DNA from: DASUXY01 sp035301985
GTDB taxonomy: Bacteria > Bacillota > Bacilli > Bacillales > Amphibacillaceae
Assembly: GCA_035301985.1 (NCBI GenBank)
Contig: DATGTE010000028.1
Span: forward strand, 62,001 to 126,000
Length of the DNA stretch: 64,000 nt
Direction: 5' to 3'
In this document: one piece after another, positions 32,225 to 40,827 of the stretch
Layout: every line of letters begins with the position of its first letter
Position numbering within the stretch: the stretch's first letter is position 1
Notes under the pieces: generated by a model
What the model was told of the DNA's origin: nothing
Databases searched by the model: none
What the model saw: only the letters and a program-made list of their open reading frames with translations
Program-made: the position numbers and the translations under genes

Positions 32225-33706
32225 CTACTCCTTTAACACAGAATCAATATATATTTCTGGATCAAGTAGGTACTCAGAAATGGTGTCAATCGTCGGATAG
32301 ATAAATTCAGCGCCTATTCCGAGAAAAACGGAAAATGTTAATAAAAAGACAATCGGTGCCGTCCATCCTTTCAATGATTTTTTCGGTACGTGCTGAACTT
32401 GATCTTTAGCACCCCAAAATCCTTTGATAAATATTTTCATAACGGAGTAAAGAATAAGCAAACTTGTCAGTAATCCGATGATGACGATGACAACTTCATC
32501 ATTCGTCAAGGCCCCTTTTAATAATAACACCTTGCCGATAAATCCGCTAAACGGCGGTATACCAGCTAGTACGAATGCTGAAAGAAACAATAGCCAACCG
32601 AGCACTGGATAATGGTGGATGAGTCCACCCATTTTGCGTAAGTCGGATGTTCCAGCAACGTAAGCTACGGCGCCGACGATTAAAAAGAGAGCTGTTTTAA
32701 TGATCATATCGTGAATTAAATAGTAAATCGAACCACTGATGGCATCTTGATTGAACACGCCAATCCCCATCATGATAAAGCCAATTGCAGGAATGATGTT
32801 GTATGCGATGATGAGTTTAATGTTGTTCGTCGACAGTGCACCAATCACACCGAAAATCATTGATAAACCTGCAAACCAAATGAACATTTGATGTGTGATT
32901 TCCATTTGATGAATAAAAATTAACGAAAATACACGTAAAATGGAATAAATCCCGACCTTTGTCAACAGTGCTCCGAACAGTGCGGAAACAACTGGATTCG
33001 GAACGACATATGATTTCGGCATCCAATAATAGAGTGGGAAAAGAGCTGCTTTTGTTGCAAAAACGAAAAAGAGTAGAATACCGATCGTCGTCAATATGCC
33101 TTGTTGATCCGCTTCTTGAACGCGTTCAGCAATTTGTGCCATATTAACCGTTCCTACAGTACCATATAAAAAGGCGATGGCTGTTACGAACACGATAGAT
33201 GAAAATACGTTAATCAATACATATTTAATTGATTCTCGTAGCTGTATTTTTTCGCCACCTAACGTAATAAGTGCGTATGAAGCGATTAATAACACTTCAA
33301 AAAAGACAAACAAGTTAAATAAGTCACCGGTCAAAAAGGCGCCAGAAACAGCTGAAATTAATACGAAATAAAACGTATAAAAATAGTGGCGCTCTTTTGC
33401 TTCTGAAAGAGCATGTGGAGCGTAAAATGCACACGCTGTTGCAATAATATTGGTCGTTAGTACGAGAATGACAGCTAGTGGGTCAGCGACAAGGATGATT
33501 CCATATGGTGCCACCCAGCTGCCTGTTTCTAAAATAACCGTCCCATGTTCAATGACATACCAAGTGATATATGTAGCTACTCCTAAGTTGAGGAGTGTAA
33601 ATATTTTTGTTAAGGGGCGGTTAATGTGTACTTTTGCGTTAAAGAAAGCTGCAAACACCCCAGCGATCAATGGAAGAATGATTGGTAAGATTGCTAAATT
33701 ACTCAT
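32225..33706 (-). CDS. mrpD: Mrp Na+/H+ antiporter subunit D (NuoN/MrpD type)
   Basis: A 493-residue subunit with about 14 membrane helices, homologous to complex I NuoM/NuoN. Conserved residues visible include the Glu in VFFEVLLIASYALI (helix 5) and the Lys in FATKAALFPLYYWMP (helix 7), both part of the proton path, and HDMIIKTALFLIVGAV further on. Overlaps mrpC by 8 bases. Complete in length for the family. Confidence 0.96.
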   Translation of the reverse strand: MSNLAILPIILPLIAGVFAAFFNAKVHINRPLTKIFTLLNLGVATYITWYVIEHGTVILETGSWVAPYGIILVADPLAVILVLTTNIIATACAFYAPHALSEAKERHYFYTFYFVLISAVSGAFLTGDLFNLFVFFEVLLIASYALITLGGEKIQLRESIKYVLINVFSSIVFVTAIAFLYGTVGTVNMAQIAERVQEADQQGILTTIGILLFFVFATKAALFPLYYWMPKSYVVPNPVVSALFGALLTKVGIYSILRVFSLIFIHQMEITHQMFIWFAGLSMIFGVIGALSTNNIKLIIAYNIIPAIGFIMMGIGVFNQDAISGSIYYLIHDMIIKTALFLIVGAVAYVAGTSDLRKMGGLIHHYPVLGWLLFLSAFVLAGIPPFSGFIGKVLLLKGALTNDEVVIVIIGLLTSLLILYSVMKIFIKGFWGAKDQVQHVPKKSLKGWTAPIVFLLTFSVFLGIGAEFIYPTIDTISEYLLDPEIYIDSVLKE

Positions 33707-34037
33707 TTGATTTACCCCTTAACTGTTCCATGTTATCTGTTTTATTTTCTTTAGATGTACGGTAGGCGAGTACGAGGAGCACACTCGTAATTCCAAAACT
33801 AATAACGATTGACGTTAAAATTAACGCCTGTGGTAATGGGTCTGTGTAAGTGGAAACCGCATCTTTTAAAACAGGCGGTTGTCCACGTTTTAATTTTCCC
33901 ATCGTTAAAATGAACAGGTGGGCTCCATGAGAAATGATGACCGTACCGATAATAATTCGTAACAATTGTTTTTGTAGTAAGTTATAGATCGCTACAGAGA
34001 ATAAAATTCCTGCTAAAATCGAAATGATAATCTCCAT
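33699..34037 (-). CDS. mrpC: Mrp Na+/H+ antiporter subunit C (NuoK type)
   Basis: A 112-residue NuoK-like subunit with three membrane helices: about residues 3-22, then LRIIIGTVIISHGAHLFIL, then PLPQALILTSIVISFGITSVLLVLAY. The start ATG directly follows the mrpA stop TAA with no base between them, so it is coupled to mrpA. In the standard Mrp order mrpB lies between these two genes; it is absent here. Confidence 0.95.
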   Translation of the reverse strand: MEIIISILAGILFSVAIYNLLQKQLLRIIIGTVIISHGAHLFILTMGKLKRGQPPVLKDAVSTYTDPLPQALILTSIVISFGITSVLLVLAYRTSKENKTDNMEQLRGKSNE

Positions 34038-36371
34038 TTAATCTGCCTCCTTGTCTTTCCGCAGTTTAATCATGCTATAGACGGCAAGACCGGCAACAGC
34101 CAATACGGTAATTTCAAAAAGCGTATCGAGTCCGCGCATATCGACCAAAATGACGTTGACGATGTTACGCCCGCCACCGATTGATAAGGCGGTGTCAACA
34201 AAGTATTGTGAAATCGATTCAAACCAGTCGGTACTATGGGCTGAAATGCCAATCAGCGTTAATAACACACCGAAGCCAATCGAAATGATTAAGTTAACAG
34301 TTTTTGTTCGTACCGGTTCCGTTCGCTTTTTCAATTTCGGTAAGTGACGGTAAACGAGTAAAAACAAAACGATGGAAACTGTTTCAATCACTAATTGGGT
34401 CAACGCTAAGTCTGGTGCGCGATACAGGACGAAGAGGATCGCTACTCCATATCCGGTAATTCCGGTGATTAAAATAATCGCCAAATTGCTATTGGCAAAA
34501 ACGGTAGCAATTGCTCCACAAATGACGATGCCAACGACAACGACTTCAATAAATGTGACATCGGCCACATCATTAAATCGAATTGTAAAACCGTCTGTCA
34601 TCCACATAAATGTAAATGTCACAATGGCCATTGTTCCAATAATAAGCGCCATATAATTCCGTAATGACCCCGTCATATACGTATTGGTTATCGTTTTTGA
34701 GTGTTGATCCATGTTAGCGATTAATTTGTCATAGGCGCGATTAAAACTCCATTTTCCAGGAAGCCATTTATATATTTTTTCCCATCGTTTTCTCGTTAAA
34801 AGTAACAATGTTCCAAGTCCAACGACGGTAAGTGACATCACAAACGGTGTCGAGAAGCCGTGCCAAAACTGAATGGGCTCGTATGAGACAGCTTCATTTA
34901 CAGCTTGAGCGGCATGAACTAAAAATGTGTCGTTAAATGCATTCGGAAATAGCCCGATACTGATGACACAAAGAATTAAAATGATTGGAGATAAGAGCAT
35001 ACCAAAACGAGCTTCCACCGGTTTTAAAGGAAGTTTGTCAAGTTGCTTCGGTCCGGTAAAGACTCCAAAAAATAAATAGAGTGAATAGACGAATGTAAAA
35101 ATACTACCGAAAACAGCTAAATAAGGAATCGCTTCGTGAAGGAAAATCGTTAAAGCATGAGCTCCTTCCGTTAATTGCGTCGTCGCATCGAAAAATAATT
35201 CTTTACTGTAAAATCCATTTAAAAATGGAAGTGGAACACCGGCCATCGAAAACGTGCCAAACAGAGCAAGTGTTGTGGTGATTGGCAGCAATGTCAGCAG
35301 GCCACCTAGCTTTCGAATATCTCGTGTTCCTGTTTGATGGTCGACAATTCCAGCTACCATGAATAAACTTCCTTTAAATGTAGCGTGGTTTAAAATGTGA
35401 AAGACCGCCGCGAATACAGCGACTTTAGTACCAAAGCCAAGCATCGCCATAATCATCCCGAGCTGGCTCACTGTCGAGAAAGCGAGAATCGCTTTTAAAT
35501 CGGTCTGTTTAACAGCCATATAGGAACCCCAGACAAGTGTTACGATTCCGAATATACTTACAATGATAAAAAACCATTCATATGTAGAAAAAATGGGTGA
35601 GAAGCGAGCAACTAAAAACAACCCAGCTTTAACCATTGTAGCAGAGTGTAAGTAAGCACTGACCGGTGTCGGAGCTTCCATTGCATCCGGTAACCAAATA
35701 TGAAACGGAAATTGAGCGGACTTTGTAAAGGCCCCTAATAAAATGAAGCCTAAAATCAGTGGTAAGTAGTTACTGTTTAAAATAACGTCCGTTTGTGAAA
35801 TCATTTCTTGAATGCTCGTTGTTCCAGTAATGACGGTAAGAAGGACAAACCCCCCAAACATACTCAGTCCACCGAAAATCGTAATGAGCATCGATTTTTG
35901 TGCGCCGTAGCGGGAGCGTTCTTTATGATGCCAATAACCGATTAACAAGAATGATGAAATCGATGTCAATTCCCAAAATGTATATAGGACAAACACGTTA
36001 TCGGATAACACAACGCCGAGCATGGCGGCCATAAACAGAAGTAAATAAACATAAAAATGTCCTAATGCTTCCGTTCGATCTAAATAATAGATTGAATAGA
36101 GAACAACTAAAAAACCAATCCCACTGATGAGCAAAACAAATAATAAGCTAAGACCATCTAAATAAAAATTTATATTTATGTCGAGTGACGGAATCCATTG
36201 ATATGTATGCTGAAGCGGTTTAAAACCCTTTCCGACATAGCGAATAAAGTAAAGAAAAATCATAAGTGGAATCAGCATAACAAACATTCCCGTATGTATT
36301 TTATGCTTCTGTTTGGCCAACACGGGCACAAAACAAGCAGCGAGTAATGGGATGAGAACTGCATAGATCAT
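34038..36371 (-). CDS. mrpA: Mrp Na+/H+ antiporter subunit A (NuoL type)
   Basis: The largest Mrp subunit, 777 residues and about 20 membrane helices. The NuoL-like core shows the Glu in VLYTFWELTSISSFLLIGYW (helix 5), FTKSAQFPFHIWLPDAMEAP (helix 7 Lys) and HATFKGSLFMVAGIVDHQTG. The C-terminal MbhE/NuoJ-like extension (after about residue 590) contains YRAPDLALTQLVIETVSIVL and ends in GLDTLFEITVLAVAGLAVYSMIKLRKD, the usual MrpA end, so it is not fused to MrpB. AGGAGG precedes ATG 36371. First gene of the operon. Confidence 0.96.
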   Translation of the reverse strand: MIYAVLIPLLAACFVPVLAKQKHKIHTGMFVMLIPLMIFLYFIRYVGKGFKPLQHTYQWIPSLDININFYLDGLSLLFVLLISGIGFLVVLYSIYYLDRTEALGHFYVYLLLFMAAMLGVVLSDNVFVLYTFWELTSISSFLLIGYWHHKERSRYGAQKSMLITIFGGLSMFGGFVLLTVITGTTSIQEMISQTDVILNSNYLPLILGFILLGAFTKSAQFPFHIWLPDAMEAPTPVSAYLHSATMVKAGLFLVARFSPIFSTYEWFFIIVSIFGIVTLVWGSYMAVKQTDLKAILAFSTVSQLGMIMAMLGFGTKVAVFAAVFHILNHATFKGSLFMVAGIVDHQTGTRDIRKLGGLLTLLPITTTLALFGTFSMAGVPLPFLNGFYSKELFFDATTQLTEGAHALTIFLHEAIPYLAVFGSIFTFVYSLYLFFGVFTGPKQLDKLPLKPVEARFGMLLSPIILILCVISIGLFPNAFNDTFLVHAAQAVNEAVSYEPIQFWHGFSTPFVMSLTVVGLGTLLLLTRKRWEKIYKWLPGKWSFNRAYDKLIANMDQHSKTITNTYMTGSLRNYMALIIGTMAIVTFTFMWMTDGFTIRFNDVADVTFIEVVVVGIVICGAIATVFANSNLAIILITGITGYGVAILFVLYRAPDLALTQLVIETVSIVLFLLVYRHLPKLKKRTEPVRTKTVNLIISIGFGVLLTLIGISAHSTDWFESISQYFVDTALSIGGGRNIVNVILVDMRGLDTLFEITVLAVAGLAVYSMIKLRKDKEAD

Positions 36372-36795
36372 GAATCTGGTAACCTCCTAATTTCTATGTA
36401 ACATTTATGTACTTTCCAAAAAAGCGATGACACGTTATAAGAACCGACTTGCAATGGTCATTCGATTATGCCTAATAAAAAATAAAGGATATCTCTATTG
36501 TATAGAAAAAACAGTTGAGTATAAAGGACAAATTTTAGTTGGGATTATTTTCGTAGTGTTTGTTGAAACCAATCAAGTCTTGATGAATAGCGCCTAATTA
36601 TGGTCATTTGAATGTTGTTAACGTACCACAAGTAAAATGACCGCTCTATAAATTAACAGATACAATGTTCCCGTACGATTTTTTCATCTAGATGAGTCGC
36701 AATATTAACTTTAAAGTTCGTGTCTATGGATGCAATCTATTTGTCACTCATTAATTTAAACATTAGTGATTAGCATATCATAATTTATCTTCAAG
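36372..36795. other. intergenic region between mrpA and sda
   Basis: Holds the promoter region of the minus-strand mrp operon. A possible -10 on the minus strand is TACAAT near 36500, with a poor -35. A 56-codon plus-strand frame (36427-36597) has no ribosome binding site. Nothing else recognised. Confidence 0.35.
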
Positions 36796-36835
36796 AAAAA
36801 TAAAAAACTCCCATCATTTCTTAAAATGATAAGAG
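36796..36835 (-). terminator. terminator of sda
   Basis: On the minus strand CTCTTATCATTT pairs with AAATGATGGGAG (two G-U pairs) across a 4-base loop, followed by TTTTTTATTTT. Confidence 0.85.
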
Positions 36836-36864
36836 CTTCAAAAGTATGTTTTATCTTACTTCCA

Positions 36865-37005
36865 TTAACTCGAGTACTCTAATTTGTGGGATAAGTTTCT
36901 TCTCAGAATTTCTCTTTCGATGAGCGTAATGAAGTCGGGGCTTAATTTTAATTCGGTAGCTTTATGATAGGATTCTATTAATAAATCATCTGGTAAATGC
37001 TCCAT
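36865..37005 (-). CDS. sda: sporulation checkpoint inhibitor Sda
   Basis: A 46-residue protein: DDLLIESYHKATELKL followed by FITLIEREILRRNL and ending in SS, clearly the Sda helical hairpin. Sda binds the histidine kinase KinA (and KinB) and blocks phosphorelay flow, delaying sporulation when replication is initiating or impaired. GGGGAGG at good spacing supports ATG 37005. A terminator follows at 36796-36835. A TATAAT (minus strand, 37073-37078) and a DnaA-box cluster lie upstream, matching the known DnaA-dependent control in B. subtilis, where sda is also beside yqeG. Confidence 0.95.
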   Translation of the reverse strand: MEHLPDDLLIESYHKATELKLSPDFITLIEREILRRNLSHKLEYSS

Positions 37006-37128
37006 ACGTGCGGACCTCCCCAAGATATTTATAGGTGACAATAGGTGATAAGATGATTGAAATTCTATATTAATTATAAGTTACCACGATTTTTGCGGAT
37101 GTACAAGATGCGCTTTTTGAAACATAAC

Positions 37129-37213
37129 TGTAGATAACCTGTGCATAAATATGTGGCTTGTCCTTAAAACCATTGATAAACCGCTGTGGATAATGTTGAT
37201 AAAGTTATCCACA
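37129..37213. promoter_or_regulatory. DnaA-box cluster between sda and yqeG
   Basis: Four DnaA boxes in 85 bases: TGTAGATAA (37129-37137, one mismatch), TGTGCATAA (37140-37148, matches TTATNCACA on the other strand), TGTGGATAA (37185-37193, perfect) and TTATCCACA (37205-37213, perfect). They lie 50-140 bases upstream of the putative sda -10. B. subtilis has a DnaA-box cluster at the same locus. Confidence 0.88.
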
Positions 37214-37321
37214 AAGCGAAAGATAAGAGAATTTGTCGAACGATTTTTGCAAAACATAAGAGAAATATACATAATTCTACGACCGATATCATATATGATA
37301 TGATTTATTCCGTTTAAAGGG

Positions 37322-37351
37322 TTACAATGGAATCGATAGATATTGTATAAT
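37322..37351 (+). promoter_or_regulatory. possible promoter of the yqeG operon
   Basis: TTACAA (37322-37327), 18-base spacer, TATAAT (37346-37351), about 65 bases before yqeG. The -10 is perfect and the -35 partial. Confidence 0.5.
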
Positions 37352-37418
37352 TGCCCATGTTATACAAACCTAAGCAATTTATTGTTTTATTGGGATAAGG
37401 TTTTAAGTAGAGGTGTAA

Positions 37419-37940
37419 ATGGTCGTGTTGAAAAAATTTTTGCCAGATGAACATGTGAAGAGTATATTTGATATTCGGCCTCATCAATTAATGGAAAAAG
37501 GAATCAAAGGTGTGATTACAGACCTGGACAATACGCTTGTCGCATGGGACGTAAAAGACGCCACTCCTGAAGTCATCGCGTGGTTCCAAGAAATGAAAGA
37601 TCATGACATAGAGATTATGATTATTTCAAACAATAAGGAAGGCCGTGTTAAATTTTTTTGTGAACCATTAAATACTCCGTTTGTGTATAGTGCGAGGAAA
37701 CCTTTGACAAGAGCTTTTAAAAAAGCAGCAAAGGAGATGGGACTCAAACGTGAGGAAATCGTTGTGATCGGGGATCAGTTATTAACGGACATACTCGGAG
37801 GAAACATGGCTGGATTCTATACGATCCTCGTTGTACCTATCGTTGAAACGGATGAAAAAATCACTAGGATCAATCGATTTTTCGAGCGTAAATTGTTAAA
37901 TTATTTTCGTAAGAAGGGAAAAATAACATGGGAGGAATGA
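37419..37940 (+). CDS. yqeG: YqeG family HAD IIIA-type phosphatase
   Basis: A 173-residue HAD-superfamily protein: nucleophile motif ITDLDNTLVAWD (DxDxT-like), motif II ISNNKEGR, motif III Lys near SARKPLTRAF, motif IV VIGDQLLTDILGGN. The substrate is unproven; related eukaryotic enzymes dephosphorylate phosphatidylglycerophosphate. ATG 37419 follows GAGGTG; a GTG at 37425 would give the MLKKFLPDE start of the B. subtilis protein and is possible. The stop is 2 bases before yqeH. Confidence 0.94.
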   Translation: MVVLKKFLPDEHVKSIFDIRPHQLMEKGIKGVITDLDNTLVAWDVKDATPEVIAWFQEMKDHDIEIMIISNNKEGRVKFFCEPLNTPFVYSARKPLTRAFKKAAKEMGLKREEIVVIGDQLLTDILGGNMAGFYTILVVPIVETDEKITRINRFFERKLLNYFRKKGKITWEE

Positions 37941-37942
37941 GT

Positions 37943-39043
37943 GTGGAGCCATTACACTGTCAAGGGTGTGGAGTTAGGATTCAGACGGCTGATCCACAGG
38001 AGGTCGGTTACACCCCAACATCAGCGCTAGAACGTGAAGATTTACTCTGTAAAAGATGCTTCAGGTTAAAGCACTATAATGAAATCGCCGACGTTTCCAT
38101 TACAGATGATGATTTTTTGAAAATGATTGGTACAATTCGTAATACGAAGGGGCTTGTCGTCCATCTGATTGATATTTTTGATGTAAGTGGCACTCTTATT
38201 GCAAGCTTACCAAGGCTTGTAGGCGATCGCCCCATTTTGCTTGTTGGAAATAAGGTTGACTTACTCCCGAAATCAACGAACAAACGCAAGTTGAATCATT
38301 GGCTTAGACAATCGGCTAAAGAAGTCGGGATCAAAGTGGAAGATGTGTTTTTAATTTCATCGACAAAAGGATATGGCATTGAAGAACTCATGGCCCAAAT
38401 GGATTATTATCGTCAAGGTCGTGATGTTTATATTGTTGGAGCAACCAATGTTGGTAAATCAACATTTATCAATCGCTTGATCAAACAATCAGTCGGTATG
38501 GATCAAGTGATTACGACATCCTATTATCCTGGAACGACATTGGGGTTCATCGAAATTCCATTGGATCAACACACATATTTGTATGATACTCCCGGAATTG
38601 TCAATGACCAACAAATGGTTCATTACGTGAGTGAACACGACTTGAAAATTATTTCACCACAAAAAGAAATTAAACCGAGGGTATATCAATTACATGATCA
38701 ACAAACGCTTTTTTTTGGCGGACTAGCTCGATTAGATATCATTAGAGGAAGGAAACAATCTGTCGTTTGTTACTTTGCCAATGAACTGATGATTCACCGA
38801 ACAAAATTAAAAAAAGCAGATGAATTTTATGATAAGCACGTAGGGTCGTTATTAGTACCCCCGAACAATGAAACACTGAAGACGTGGCCATCGTTAACGA
38901 AAGATGTCTTCCGAATTGAAGGCGAGAAAACCGATATTGTTTTTCCTGGGCTCGGTTGGGTAAGTGTTCCAGGTGAAAATGTGACCGTTGCAGCACATCG
39001 TCCCAAAGGTGTGGCTGTTTCGATTCGAAAATCACTACTATAA
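37943..39043 (+). CDS. yqeH: ribosome biogenesis GTPase YqeH
   Basis: A 366-residue circularly permuted GTPase needed for 30S assembly. An N-terminal zinc finger (HCQGCGVRIQ...LLCKRCFRLKHYNE) precedes the permuted G domain: G4 VGNKVDLLP, G5 ISSTKGYG, then G1 VGATNVGKSTFINRLI, G3 DTPGIVN. A C-terminal RNA-binding region ends the protein. ATGs at 37928 and 37937 lie on or before the SD GGGAGGA; GTG 37943 is properly spaced and gives MEPLHCQGCG, matching the B. subtilis start. Confidence 0.95.
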   Translation: MEPLHCQGCGVRIQTADPQEVGYTPTSALEREDLLCKRCFRLKHYNEIADVSITDDDFLKMIGTIRNTKGLVVHLIDIFDVSGTLIASLPRLVGDRPILLVGNKVDLLPKSTNKRKLNHWLRQSAKEVGIKVEDVFLISSTKGYGIEELMAQMDYYRQGRDVYIVGATNVGKSTFINRLIKQSVGMDQVITTSYYPGTTLGFIEIPLDQHTYLYDTPGIVNDQQMVHYVSEHDLKIISPQKEIKPRVYQLHDQQTLFFGGLARLDIIRGRKQSVVCYFANELMIHRTKLKKADEFYDKHVGSLLVPPNNETLKTWPSLTKDVFRIEGEKTDIVFPGLGWVSVPGENVTVAAHRPKGVAVSIRKSLL

Positions 39044-39067
39044 GGTTTATATAGAGGAGAGGTTTAC

Positions 39068-39916
39068 GTGACATATCAATTAGGTTTAATCGGCTATCCA
39101 ATTAAGCATTCTCTGTCCCCATGGATTCATCGTGAATTCCTGAAACGAGCCGGCTTAATCGGGTCATATGATTTAATCGAAATTCATCCAACGGATTCCT
39201 TTTCGGAGCGGATCTCCGCATTGAAAGAGTCAGGAATTCATGGATTTAATGTTACGGTACCTTATAAACAGACAATTATAAATCATCTAGATCAACTCAA
39301 TGAACAAGCTGAAAAAATTGGTGCTGTCAATACCGTATTACATGAGAATGGTCAATGGATTGGATATAATACAGATGGAATTGGCTATGTTCGCTCATTA
39401 GAACATGCCTTTGGCGATTTAGTTGCTTCAAACAAAACAGAACGTTTTTTAATCATCGGAGCTGGCGGGGCGGCGCGAGGAATTTATGTAGCCCTTGCAT
39501 CATCAGGCATTCAAACGATTGATATCGCAAACCGTACTGTTGAAAATGCGCGAGAAATTGTCAAAACAAAGCCACAGGGAACGTCTACAAAGGTGATGAC
39601 AATTGATGAGGCTGCTCGAGTCCTGAATCAATATAAAGTTATTATTCAAACCACTTCTGTTGGTATGAAGCCTCATGAAGAGCAGTTAATCATGAATGTT
39701 GAGCGTATGCGGGAAGGTAGTATTGCGAGTGATATTGTGTATCAACCGATTAAGACGAAATTTTTAAAAGAAGCTAAGAAAAAAGGTGCTTCCATACATT
39801 TTGGACATACGATGCTGTTACATCAAGCTCAGTATGCATTTGAAATATGGACAGGCAACAAAGTTTCGACAAAGGGTATGGATCAACAACTACAACGAAT
39901 TTTGGAAGAGGGATAA
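39068..39916 (+). CDS. aroE: shikimate dehydrogenase (NADP+)
   Basis: Reduces 3-dehydroshikimate in the chorismate pathway; 282 residues. The substrate site shows LIGYPIKHSLSPWIHREF and NVTVPYK with the catalytic Lys; NTDGIGY carries the Asp partner. The Rossmann domain has GAGGAARGIYVAL and NRTVENA, typical of NADP use. SDIVYQPIKTKFL lies near the C-terminus. GTG start at 39068 after AGAGGAGAGG. It sits in the yqeG-yqeM operon exactly as in B. subtilis (there named aroD). Confidence 0.96.
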   Translation: MTYQLGLIGYPIKHSLSPWIHREFLKRAGLIGSYDLIEIHPTDSFSERISALKESGIHGFNVTVPYKQTIINHLDQLNEQAEKIGAVNTVLHENGQWIGYNTDGIGYVRSLEHAFGDLVASNKTERFLIIGAGGAARGIYVALASSGIQTIDIANRTVENAREIVKTKPQGTSTKVMTIDEAARVLNQYKVIIQTTSVGMKPHEEQLIMNVERMREGSIASDIVYQPIKTKFLKEAKKKGASIHFGHTMLLHQAQYAFEIWTGNKVSTKGMDQQLQRILEEG

Positions 39917-39919
39917 ACA

Positions 39920-40210
39920 TTGTTAACGGGTAAACAGAAGCGTTACTTACGCAGTGAAGCACATCATCTAAAGCCAATTTTTCAAGTAGGGAAGACAGGC
40001 GTTAATGAAAATATGATTACGCAGATTAACGAAGCCCTTGAAAAACGTGAATTGATTAAAGTGAGTATTTTACAAAATTGTTTAGACGATAAACATACGG
40101 TAAGTGAGCAGATCCGACAAGGTACAGGAGCGGAAATTGTGCAGATTATCGGTCATAACATTGTTCTTTATAAAGAGTCTAAACAACATAAACAAATTGA
40201 ATTACCTTAA
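39920..40210 (+). CDS. yhbY: CRM-domain ribosome assembly RNA-binding protein YhbY/YqeI
   Basis: A 96-residue single CRM domain protein binding pre-50S particles. LTGKQKRYLRSEAHHLKPIFQVG with the GxxG-like loop KTGVNENMI is diagnostic, and it ends IVLYKESKQHKQIELP like the B. subtilis homologue. Start is TTG (39920), preceded by GAGGGA and giving MLTGKQK. It lies 3 bases after the aroE stop. Confidence 0.95.
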   Translation: MLTGKQKRYLRSEAHHLKPIFQVGKTGVNENMITQINEALEKRELIKVSILQNCLDDKHTVSEQIRQGTGAEIVQIIGHNIVLYKESKQHKQIELP

Positions 40211-40221
40211 AGGAGTATGTA

Positions 40222-40827
40222 ATGAAACGGATTGGTATTTTAGGCGGGACGTTTGATCCACCTCACATCGGTCACTTGATTATCGCCGAGGAAGTTCGAA
40301 TTGCTCTTGATTTGACGGAAGTGTGGTTTATTCCAACATATGAACCACCGCATAAAGATCGAGCATCAAGTAGTGTTGAAGATCGATTAAATATGTTACA
40401 AAGAGCAATTGGTGAACATCCACACTTTAAAATTAACACAATTGAAATTGAACGTTCGGGAAAGTCATATACGATTGATACGATGAAGACGTTCAAACGA
40501 ATGTATCCAGAAGATGAGTTTTTCTTCATCATTGGTGCAGACATGGTTGAGTATTTGCCAAATTGGTTTAAAATTGAAGAGCTCATTAAACTCGTAACTT
40601 TCGTTGGAGTGAAACGACCTGGATTTAATGTAGAGAGCGACTATCCAGTAGTCGAAGTTGATATTCCAATAATCGACATTTCATCTACAACCATTCGGAG
40701 CCGACTAGCACGAAAACAATCGATTAAATACTTGACTCCGGATGCTGTGATTTCTTATATAAAGGAGCGGCAATTATATGGAACGAGCGGAAGCATTGAT
40801 TCATCTAAAACCGCATCTGACGGATGA
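40222..40827 (+). CDS. nadD: nicotinate-nucleotide adenylyltransferase
   Basis: Makes NaAD from NaMN and ATP in NAD biosynthesis. The 201-residue enzyme has the nucleotidyltransferase motifs GILGGTFDPPHIGHL (HxGH) at the N-terminus and IDISSTTIRSRL (SxTxxR) near the C-terminus; WFIPTYEPPHK and FIIGADMVEYLPNW are typical NadD segments. About 15 residues beyond the usual end (after QLYG) run into yqeK, overlapping it by 50 bases. AAAGGAG precedes ATG 40222. Confidence 0.96.
   Translation: MKRIGILGGTFDPPHIGHLIIAEEVRIALDLTEVWFIPTYEPPHKDRASSSVEDRLNMLQRAIGEHPHFKINTIEIERSGKSYTIDTMKTFKRMYPEDEFFFIIGADMVEYLPNWFKIEELIKLVTFVGVKRPGFNVESDYPVVEVDIPIIDISSTTIRSRLARKQSIKYLTPDAVISYIKERQLYGTSGSIDSSKTASDG

Noticed and set aside
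36427..36597. 56-codon plus-strand frame (MTRYKNRLAMV...) between mrpA and sda
   Set aside because: No Shine-Dalgarno and it lies where the mrp promoter should be; no recognisable family.
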